Source: an uncultured Butyricicoccus sp. (GTDB lineage: Bacteria; Bacillota; Clostridia; Oscillospirales; Butyricicoccaceae). From it: a DNA stretch of 5,698 bases. The first letter of the stretch is position 1, and the number at the start of each line of letters is the position of its first letter. The notes under the pieces are model-generated. The model was not told the DNA's origin. It made no database searches and saw nothing but the letters and a program-made list of their open reading frames with translations. Shown piece after piece: positions 1 through 4,898 of the stretch. The translations under genes and the position numbers were made by a program. Where the stretch lies: NCBI GenBank assembly GCA_947575935.1, contig CANPPM010000189.1, forward strand, positions 1 through 5,698. The letters are read 5' to 3'.

Positions 1-400
1 ACCGGTTCTTGGGATCTGCAAGGGGATGCAGCTTCTGAATGTTTATTTTGGCGGCACGCTTGAACAGCATATCCCGGGGCATGGGGACAATGCGCGCCAC
101 CAGGTCGAGGCTGTCAGGGGAAGCCGGATGGCCGCCTTGTGCGGCAGGCGATTCGAGACAAACAGCTGGCACCATCAGGCGGTGGGGATGCCGGCTCCCT
201 TGCTTGCGGTTACGGCGCGTGCGGCAGACGGTACCGTTGAGGCGGTTTCGCACAGGGAGCTTCCGGTGTTTGCCGTACAGTGGCATCCCGAGCGCATGAT
301 TCCCGGCAGCTGTACCGACGTGCCAGCCGACCATCTTTGCCTGTTTACTGATTTTATAAAGGAATGTAAAAAACATGATGAGCCAAATCAAGATCGTTAA
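1..400 (+). CDS. Class I glutamine amidotransferase, gamma-glutamyl-GABA hydrolase (PuuD/peptidase C26) family, 5'-truncated
   Basis: This is the C-terminal part of a gene whose start lies before the window; the first whole codon is at 2-4. The reading frame opens with PVLGICKGMQLLN, the nucleophile elbow of class I glutamine amidotransferases, with the catalytic Cys codon at 17-19. The ATG at 26 lies inside this motif and is not the start. The catalytic His and Glu are seen in QWHPER (His codon 284-286, Glu 290-292), and the family motif NSWHHQAV lies between them. Together these match PuuD-like peptidase C26 enzymes, which hydrolyse gamma-glutamyl amides such as gamma-glutamyl-GABA; they are free-standing and cytoplasmic. 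The true substrate cannot be told from this fragment, and polyamine degradation is only one known role. The 3' end overlaps the next gene by 26 bases, which suggests translational coupling. The stop is TAA at 398-400. Confidence 0.88.
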   Translation, partial: PVLGICKGMQLLNVYFGGTLEQHIPGHGDNARHQVEAVRGSRMAALCGRRFETNSWHHQAVGMPAPLLAVTARAADGTVEAVSHRELPVFAVQWHPERMIPGSCTDVPADHLCLFTDFIKECKKHDEPNQDR

Positions 401-722
401 TCTGGAAGAGGGGAGGCCGGCGGTCACAGACGCGTTGGCGCGCCTGCAGATGGAACTCCGTTTGACGCGCGGCAGCAGAATCAAGGTGCTGAAGCTGATC
501 CACGGCTTTGGCTCCTCGGGACGCGGCGGTAAGCTGCGCCCGGCGGTCCGGCGTCATCTCGATACCCAGCGCGGGCGCGGCTATTTAAAATTTTATATTC
601 CCGGTGAGCGGTTGTCCATCTTTGATGAGGATACCCGCCGGGCACTGGATTTATGCCCAGCGCTTCGCAGCGACCCCGATTTGGAGCGGCATAATAATGG
701 CGTTACGGTCGTAGTGCTCTGA
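375..722 (+). CDS. Small stand-alone Smr-domain protein (Smr/MutS2 C-terminal family)
   Basis: The 115-residue protein is essentially a single Smr domain. Residues about 38-62 carry LKLIHGFGSSG and then GGKLRPAVRRHL, the HGxGxxG...LR core of Smr domains. The C-terminal tail DLERHNNGVTVVVL resembles that of small clostridial Smr-family proteins as I remember them. Smr domains occur at the end of MutS2 and as free proteins; studied members bind or cut nucleic acid and some act on RNA in ribosome rescue, but no role is established for this short form. The N-terminal LDLHG signature of classical Smr domains is not evident: the region reads IKIVNLEEGRPAV. The start at ATG 375 follows AAAGGA at 358-363; ATG 378 is an alternative that removes one residue. 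It overlaps the amidotransferase gene and precedes nrdD by 71 bases, so it may be co-transcribed with both. Confidence 0.82.
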   Translation: MMSQIKIVNLEEGRPAVTDALARLQMELRLTRGSRIKVLKLIHGFGSSGRGGKLRPAVRRHLDTQRGRGYLKFYIPGERLSIFDEDTRRALDLCPALRSDPDLERHNNGVTVVVL

Positions 723-738
723 ACGGCAGGGGGCGCAG

Positions 739-762
739 CCTTTTGCCGCGTGCGGCAAAAGG
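739..762 (+). repeat. Perfect 10-bp inverted repeat (hairpin) in the smr-nrdD gap
   Basis: CCTTTTGCCG at 739-748 pairs perfectly with CGGCAAAAGG at 753-762 around a four-base loop. No T-run follows on either strand, so it is not a standard intrinsic terminator. It fills the middle of the 71-base gap and ends about 14 bases before the nrdD Shine-Dalgarno region. Possible roles are an mRNA processing or stabilising hairpin, an operator for a dimeric regulator, or a copy of a dispersed intergenic repeat. It does not resemble the NrdR box, whose core is AT-rich. Confidence 0.6.
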
Positions 763-793
763 GAGCAGTTTACCCAAAAGGAAAGGAAACAAT

Positions 794-2914
794 ATGATTT
801 ATGTGGTAAAAAAAGATCACACACGGGAAGAATTCAATGTGCAGAAGGTCGTTGCGGCGGTTAACAAATCGGCCAACCGCGTGCTGTATACCTTTACAGA
901 GGATGAGATCGGGCGGATTTGTGCGTATGTGGAGCATTATGTCCAGGGGATGGGGGGTCAGGAGGTACAGATCTGGCAGATGCACAATATCGTGGAGGCC
1001 GCGTTGGAGTCGGTTCGCCCCGAGGTCGCGAAGAGCTACCGCGATTACCGCAATTATAAGCAGGACTTTGTTGGTATGCTGGACAGCGTTTACCAGAAAA
1101 GTCAGTCGATTATGTATATTGGCGACAAGGAGAATTCGAATACCGATTCCGCGCTGGTCTCGACGAAACGCAGCCTGATTTTTAACCAATTGAATAAAGA
1201 GCTGTATCAGAAGTTTTTTATGAACACGGAAGAACTGCAGGCCTGCCGGGACGGGTATCTCTATGTGCACGATATGTCTGCGCGGCGCGATACCATGAAC
1301 TGCTGTCTGTTCGACGTGGAAAACGTGCTCCGAGGCGGATTTGAGATGGGGAATTTGTGGTACAACGAGCCCAAAACGCTGAATGTGGCCTTTGATGTGA
1401 TTGGTGATATCGTACTGTCGGCGGCTAGCCAGCAATATGGCGGCTTCACGGCGCCCAACGTGGATCTTCTGTTGGAGCCCTATGCCCAGCGCAGCTACGA
1501 TATGCTGATTGCCAAATACCGGCGGCTCGGCCTGCCGGAGGAGGTCTGTGAGCGGGAAACGATGGCCGATCTCCTGAACGATTTTGAGCAGGGGTTTCAG
1601 GGCTGGGAATATAAGTTCAATACGGTCGCCTCAAGCCGGGGGGATTATCCGTTTATTACCATGACGATAGGGGTTGGGACAGGGCGCTTTGCCCGGTTGG
1701 CTTCCCGCACGATGCTGGAGGTCCGCCGCCGGGGGCAGGGGAAGAAGGGCCAGAAAAAGCCTACGCTTTTTCCCAAAATTGTGTTTTTGTATGATGAAGC
1801 GCTGCATGGGCCGGGCGGGCCGCTGGAGGATGTGTTCGAGGCGGGGATCCTGTGTTCGTCCAAGGCAATGTACCCGGATTGGCTCAGCCTGACCGGCGAG
1901 GGTTATGTGCCCTCCATGTATCAGAAATATGGACAGATCGTCAGTCCGATGGGCTGCCGCGCCTTTTTATCGCCATGGTATGCGCGCGGCGGTATGCAGC
2001 CTGCAGATGAGGATGACCGGCCGGTGTTTGTCGGGCGGTTTAATATCGGTGCGGTCTCTCTGCACCTGCCGATGATCTATGCCCGCGCGCTGCAGGAAAG
2101 CCGTCCATTCCATGAAGTGCTCGACTATTATCTGGAGCTGACCCGCAGGCTGCATCTGCGTACCTATGCATATCTTGGGGAGCTGCGGGCCTCGACCAAC
2201 CCGCTGGCTTATTGTGAGGGCGGTTTTTATGGCGGGCGCCTCCGGCTGACCGACAAGATCAAGCCGTTGCTGAAAAGCGCGACGGCATCCTTTGGCATTA
2301 CGGCGCTGAATGAGCTGCAGCGGCTGCATAATGGAAAATCGTTGGTGGAAGACGGGGCCTTTGCGTTGGAAACGATGGAATATATTAACCGGAAAATACA
2401 GCAGTTTAAACAGGAGGACGGGCGGCTTTACGCGGTTTATGGCACGCCTGCGGAAAGCCTGTGCGGCCTGCAGGTCCAGCAGTTCCGGAAAAAGTATGGT
2501 GTTGTCGAGGGGGTCAGCGACCGTACCTATGTTTCCAACAGCTTCCATTGCCATGTGACGGAAGAGATTACGCCGATTGAAAAGCAAGACTTGGAAAAGC
2601 GGTTTTGGGACTTGTTTAATGGCGGCAAGATTCAGTATGTCAAATATCCGATCGACTATAACCTGGAAGCCATTCGCACACTGGTGCGCCGTGCGATGCG
2701 CATGGGCTTTTATGAGGGGATCAACCTATCGTTAGCCTACTGTGACGACTGCGGGCATGAGGAACTTTCAATGGATGTTTGTCCAAAGTGCGGCAGCCGC
2801 AACCTGACCAAGATTGAACGGATGAACGGCTATTTGTCCTATTCGCGTGTGAAAGGCGATACCCGCCTGAATGACGCCAAGATGGATGAGATCGCCGATC
2901 GGAAAAGTATGTGA
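794..2914 (+). CDS. nrdD: Anaerobic (class III) ribonucleoside-triphosphate reductase, glycyl radical enzyme
   Basis: It reduces ribonucleoside triphosphates to deoxyribonucleotides without oxygen, using a glycyl radical made by NrdG. The ATG at 794 is chosen because AAAGGAAAGGAA (777-788) sits just upstream and MIYVVKKDHTREEF begins the ATP-cone; the in-frame ATG at 743 lies inside a hairpin and would add 17 unrelated residues. The product is 706 residues, close to the family norm. Residues about 1-95 form one allosteric ATP-cone. The catalytic barrel follows, with NCC at 169-171 (Cys170 aligning with the E. coli catalytic Cys175) and SPMGCRAFLSP with Cys388 (E. coli Cys384). Zinc ligands are Cys650, Cys653, Cys663 and Cys666. 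The radical site is Gly679 in RMNGYLS, codon 2828-2830, with the tail RLNDAKMDEIADR as expected. nrdG follows after 12 bases. I see no NrdR box or convincing promoter in the 71-base gap upstream, so it may be read through from smr. Confidence 0.97.
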   Translation: MIYVVKKDHTREEFNVQKVVAAVNKSANRVLYTFTEDEIGRICAYVEHYVQGMGGQEVQIWQMHNIVEAALESVRPEVAKSYRDYRNYKQDFVGMLDSVYQKSQSIMYIGDKENSNTDSALVSTKRSLIFNQLNKELYQKFFMNTEELQACRDGYLYVHDMSARRDTMNCCLFDVENVLRGGFEMGNLWYNEPKTLNVAFDVIGDIVLSAASQQYGGFTAPNVDLLLEPYAQRSYDMLIAKYRRLGLPEEVCERETMADLLNDFEQGFQGWEYKFNTVASSRGDYPFITMTIGVGTGRFARLASRTMLEVRRRGQGKKGQKKPTLFPKIVFLYDEALHGPGGPLEDVFEAGILCSSKAMYPDWLSLTGEGYVPSMYQKYGQIVSPMGCRAFLSPWYARGGMQPADEDDRPVFVGRFNIGAVSLHLPMIYARALQESRPFHEVLDYYLELTRRLHLRTYAYLGELRASTNPLAYCEGGFYGGRLRLTDKIKPLLKSATASFGITALNELQRLHNGKSLVEDGAFALETMEYINRKIQQFKQEDGRLYAVYGTPAESLCGLQVQQFRKKYGVVEGVSDRTYVSNSFHCHVTEEITPIEKQDLEKRFWDLFNGGKIQYVKYPIDYNLEAIRTLVRRAMRMGFYEGINLSLAYCDDCGHEELSMDVCPKCGSRNLTKIERMNGYLSYSRVKGDTRLNDAKMDEIADRKSM

Positions 2915-2926
2915 CAGGGAGAGGCA

Positions 2927-3433
2927 ATGCGGTATCATAACATAACGAAAGATGATATGCTCAATGGGGACGGGCTTCGCGTTGTGCTGTGGGTTGCCGG
3001 CTGCGGACATGCCTGCCCCGGCTGTCAGAACCCAGTTACTTGGGATGCTGAGGGCGGGCTCCCTTTTGACGGGGCGGCGCGGGCGGAGCTGTTTCACGAG
3101 CTGGAGAAAGAGTATGTTTCCGGGGTGACTTTCTCAGGCGGCGATCCGCTGTTCCCGCCCAATCGTGAAGAGACGGCTGCGCTTGCAAAGGAGATCCGGC
3201 AGCGGTTTCCGAATAAGACGATTTGGCTGTATACCGGATATAAGTGGGAGGAGGTGCGCGGGCTGCCCGCTGTCCTGCTGTCCGATGTGGTGGTGGACGG
3301 GCGTTTTGTGGAGGCGATTGCCGATCCGCTGCTGCAGTGGCGCGGCAGTGAGAATCAGCGCGTGATCGATGTGGCAAAAACACAGGCGCTTGGGCAGATT
3401 GTGCTGCACCCGGAGCCACGGTATGATTTGTGA
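2927..3433 (+). CDS. nrdG: Anaerobic ribonucleotide reductase activating protein (radical SAM)
   Basis: NrdG uses S-adenosylmethionine and a [4Fe-4S] cluster to generate the glycyl radical on NrdD. The 168-residue protein is of typical length (E. coli has about 154). The cluster motif is Cys26-x3-Cys30-x2-Cys33 in VAGCGHACPGCQNP. TFSGGDPL provides the GGE-like SAM-binding strand, and GSENQRVIDV near the C-terminus is a characteristic NrdG motif. The N-terminal MRYHNITKDDMLNGDGLR is the usual start of the family and fixes the ATG at 2927, preceded by AGGGAGAGG at 2916-2924. It lies 12 bases after nrdD and 13 bases before dut. All key residues are present and the frame is intact. Confidence 0.97.
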   Translation: MRYHNITKDDMLNGDGLRVVLWVAGCGHACPGCQNPVTWDAEGGLPFDGAARAELFHELEKEYVSGVTFSGGDPLFPPNREETAALAKEIRQRFPNKTIWLYTGYKWEEVRGLPAVLLSDVVVDGRFVEAIADPLLQWRGSENQRVIDVAKTQALGQIVLHPEPRYDL

Positions 3434-3446
3434 GGAGGCAGGAGCT

Positions 3447-3956
3447 ATGAGGGAAGCGGTGGCAAGGTTCGAGCGGGTCAGCCGCCGGCAGTTTTTGTGC
3501 GACTGGCCGGAGGGGCTGGGCGGCGGGCAGAGGGCGGAAACGGCTTATGAGTCGCTGCGGCTGCCGCGCCGGGCGACGGCGGGTTCTGCGGGTTATGATT
3601 TTTTTGCCCCGGCATCCTTTACGCTGCCGCCCGGCCGTTCGGTGCGGATTCCGACTGGGATCCGGGTGCGGATTCAAAGCGGCTGGTTTTTGGCGGTTTT
3701 CCCGAGGTCCGGACTGGGGTTCAAGTACCGGCTGCAGCTGGACAATACGGTTGGCATCATAGACAGCGATTATTACGGCGCGCAAAATGAGGGTCATATT
3801 CTCATTCAGGTGACCAATGCTTCCAATGAAAAAAACCCGCTTTCTGTGAAAGCGGGCGAGGGCTTCGCGCAGGGGATCCTGCTGCCGTTTGGATTGGCGG
3901 AGGGGGATGATGCGGAGGGCCTGCGGCACGGCGGTTTCGGCAGCACAACGGGATAA
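3447..3956 (+). CDS. dut: dUTP diphosphatase (trimeric dUTPase type)
   Basis: It hydrolyses dUTP to dUMP and pyrophosphate, keeping uracil out of DNA and feeding thymidylate synthesis. All five dUTPase motifs are seen in the 169-residue product: AGSAGYDFFA (45-54), PRSGLGFK (86-93), NTVGIIDSDYYG (100-111) with catalytic Asp106, GEGFAQG (137-143), and the C-terminal arm GGFGSTTG (162-169) with Phe164 placed to stack on uracil. About 40 residues precede motif 1 and five or so extra residues follow motif 3 (AQNEG), giving a longer form than E. coli Dut; I recall similar forms in Clostridia. The ATG at 3447 is chosen because GAGGAGG (3432-3438) overlaps the nrdG stop and is well spaced; the frame is open further upstream, but only within nrdG. 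Linkage to nrdDG fits dNTP-pool control. Its 3' part also contains a minus-strand terminator. Confidence 0.93.
   Translation: MREAVARFERVSRRQFLCDWPEGLGGGQRAETAYESLRLPRRATAGSAGYDFFAPASFTLPPGRSVRIPTGIRVRIQSGWFLAVFPRSGLGFKYRLQLDNTVGIIDSDYYGAQNEGHILIQVTNASNEKNPLSVKAGEGFAQGILLPFGLAEGDDAEGLRHGGFGSTTG
3829..3856 (-). terminator. Intrinsic terminator, probably of nth, embedded in dut
   Basis: Read on the minus strand, CCCGCTTTC, loop ACA and GAAAGCGGG form a perfect nine-bp stem (3836-3856), followed at once by seven T residues (complement of A3829-3835). This is a classical Rho-independent terminator. It faces the nth transcript and lies about 137 bases beyond the nth stop at 3993, inside codons of dut for residues around NEKNPLSVKAG. 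On the plus strand the same hairpin has its A-run on the 5' side and would not terminate dut. The structure is seen directly; assigning it to nth is inference from orientation and position. Confidence 0.78.
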
Positions 3957-3962
3957 GGGGGG

Positions 3963-4005
3963 CCTGCGGCGCGTTTGAAACGGCAGGGGGGCTTACGTTT
4001 TTTTT
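3963..4005 (+). terminator. Weak hairpin plus T-run at the dut/nth convergence, possible dut terminator
   Basis: CCTGC (3963-3967) can pair with GCAGG (3983-3987), and inside it CGTT (3972-3975) with AACG (3979-3982), leaving a four-base bulge. Eight T residues follow at 3998-4005, but ten bases after the stem, which is too far for a standard intrinsic terminator. The T-run also encodes the lysines at the C-terminus of nth on the other strand. Six-G runs flank the hairpin (3957-3962 and 3986-3991). It is the only terminator-like structure I found after dut. Confidence 0.3.
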
Positions 4006-4649
4006 GCGGGCCTTTCACTGCCGGAGAAAGTGGGGCAGCAGACCGCAAGGCGGCAGACGGCGCATTTGGGCGTGCGGGCGGTGCAGACCTCCCGGCCGTG
4101 AAGAACCAGCCGGTGGCAGAAGTCGGAGGATTCGGCCGGATCCAGCAGCTTTCGCAGCGCGGTCTCCACTTTGAGGGGATCCTTCTCATCTTTTACAAAG
4201 CCCAGTCGGTTGGATAGACGGATGCAGTGCGTGTCGGTGACGACGGCCGGCTGGCCGTAAATGTCCCCAAGGATCAGGTTGGCCGTTTTGCGGCCAATGC
4301 CGGGCAGTTTCAGCAGATCCGCCATATTGTCGGGGACCCGGCCGCCGAAATCCTGGAGCAGCATAGCGGCGGCGGCCTTCAGGTCGCGGGCCTTGGTATG
4401 GTACAGGCCGCAGGTCCTGATGACCGCTTCGATTTCCGCAAGGGGGGCGGCGGCATAGTCCTCTAGTGTTGGAAATCGGGCAAAAAGTTCCTTTGTGACG
4501 AGATTTACCCGTACATCCGTGCATTGTGCGGAGAGACGGGTTGCAAACAGCAGTTCATAATCCTTTGTGTAGTGCAGGGCGCAAAGCGCATCTGGATAGG
4601 TCTCTTTCAGCAGCGCGGTCACCGCTGCGGCACGTTCCTTCTTGGTCAT
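3993..4649 (-). CDS. nth: Endonuclease III, DNA N-glycosylase/AP lyase with iron-sulfur cluster
   Basis: This is a bifunctional base excision repair enzyme that removes oxidised pyrimidines and nicks at the abasic site. The 218-residue product is of normal length (E. coli 211). The helix-hairpin-helix LPGIGRKTAN carries catalytic Lys121, and TDTHCIRLSNRLG carries catalytic Asp139, matching E. coli Lys120 and Asp138. The [4Fe-4S] loop has the expected C-x6-C-x2-C-x5-C spacing at Cys189, Cys196, Cys199 and Cys205. The ATG at 4649 is chosen over upstream in-frame codons because MTKKERAAAV is a normal Nth beginning and AAAGGGAGG (complement of 4661-4669) lies upstream with an 11-base spacing; the longer frame would run through the promoter. 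It converges on dut with 36 bases between stops and diverges from glyA. The sequence does not show co-regulation with either neighbour. Confidence 0.95.
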   Translation of the reverse strand: MTKKERAAAVTALLKETYPDALCALHYTKDYELLFATRLSAQCTDVRVNLVTKELFARFPTLEDYAAAPLAEIEAVIRTCGLYHTKARDLKAAAAMLLQDFGGRVPDNMADLLKLPGIGRKTANLILGDIYGQPAVVTDTHCIRLSNRLGFVKDEKDPLKVETALRKLLDPAESSDFCHRLVLHGREVCTARTPKCAVCRLAVCCPTFSGSERPAKKT

Positions 4650-4684
4650 TCTGTCGAGGGCCTCCCTTTGATCGGTTTGTAATA

Positions 4685-4713
4685 AATATAGCATAAATTG
4701 CGGGAAAAACCAA
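4685..4713 (-). promoter_or_regulatory. Probable housekeeping-sigma promoter of nth (extended -10)
   Basis: On the minus strand TTGGTT (-35, 4708-4713) is followed after exactly 17 bases by TATATT (-10, 4685-4690), and TGC just before the -10 makes it an extended -10 element. Transcription would begin near 4678 and give a leader of about 29 bases that contains the nth Shine-Dalgarno AAAGGGAGG. Confidence 0.65.
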
Positions 4714-4771
4714 GCTTTCTTGTGAAAATACCGAAAAGTGACGGGGCTCTGCCCAAATTGACGCAAACCCC

Positions 4772-4800
4772 TTGAAAAAAATAGCCGGGTGCGGTACAAT
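4772..4800 (+). promoter_or_regulatory. Probable housekeeping-sigma promoter of glyA
   Basis: TTGAAA (4772-4777) and TACAAT (4795-4800) are separated by 17 bases, a near-consensus promoter of the housekeeping sigma factor. The start site should fall near 4807, leaving a leader of about 92 bases before the glyA ATG. It is divergent from the nth promoter, with about 58 bases between the two -35 elements. Confidence 0.72.
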
Positions 4801-4820
4801 GAATCTATATGTTTAAGAAC

Positions 4821-4886
4821 AGTTCCTGTTGGAGAAACAGCGGCGCGCCGCAGCGCATGTGGAAGAACAGGCCTGAATGCAGGAGG
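4821..4886 (+). promoter_or_regulatory. Structured glyA leader with competing stems near the ribosome-binding site
   Basis: Several short complementary segments lie in the leader. CTGTT (4826-4830) can pair with AACAG at 4836-4840 or, as CCTGTT from 4825, with AACAGG at 4866-4871. A 12-base perfect palindrome, GCGGCGCGCCGC, lies at 4840-4851. CCTG (4872-4875) can pair with CAGG (4880-4883), covering part of the Shine-Dalgarno AGGAGG (4881-4886). The layout could allow alternative folds that hide or expose the ribosome-binding site. It does not match the THF or glycine riboswitch consensus as I remember them. The stems are short, so regulation is a guess. Confidence 0.3.
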
Positions 4887-4898
4887 TTATACTTTAAT

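Noticed and set aside
591..600. TATATT inside smr as a -10 for nrdD
   Set aside because: The expected -35 position is GC-rich with no resemblance to TTGACA, so a promoter is not supported.
743..793. Longer nrdD start at ATG 743
   Set aside because: The extra 17 residues are encoded by the hairpin and the Shine-Dalgarno region and are unlike any NrdD N-terminus.
770..1435. 221-codon minus-strand frame within nrdD, with a similar 206-codon frame at 1967-2587
   Set aside because: Both are antisense to the well-conserved nrdD frame and show no family motif or ribosome-binding site of their own.
3036..3929. 297-codon open frame on the minus strand across nrdG and dut
   Set aside because: It lies antisense to two intact, well-recognised genes and translates to a Pro/Arg/Ala-rich sequence typical of shadow frames in GC-rich DNA, with no recognisable motif.
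3957..3991. Two six-G runs as a G-quadruplex at the convergence of dut and nth
   Set aside because: A stable quadruplex normally needs four nearby G-runs; here two long runs are separated by a sequence that prefers to form a hairpin.
4695..4760. AAATTG repeated 60 bases apart in the nth/glyA intergenic region
   Set aside because: A six-base repeat in AT-rich promoter DNA is expected by chance, and the flanks diverge.
4840..4851. GC-only 12-base palindrome treated as an operator or restriction-linked element
   Set aside because: GC-rich palindromes of this size are plausible by chance here. It is mentioned only as part of the glyA leader fold.
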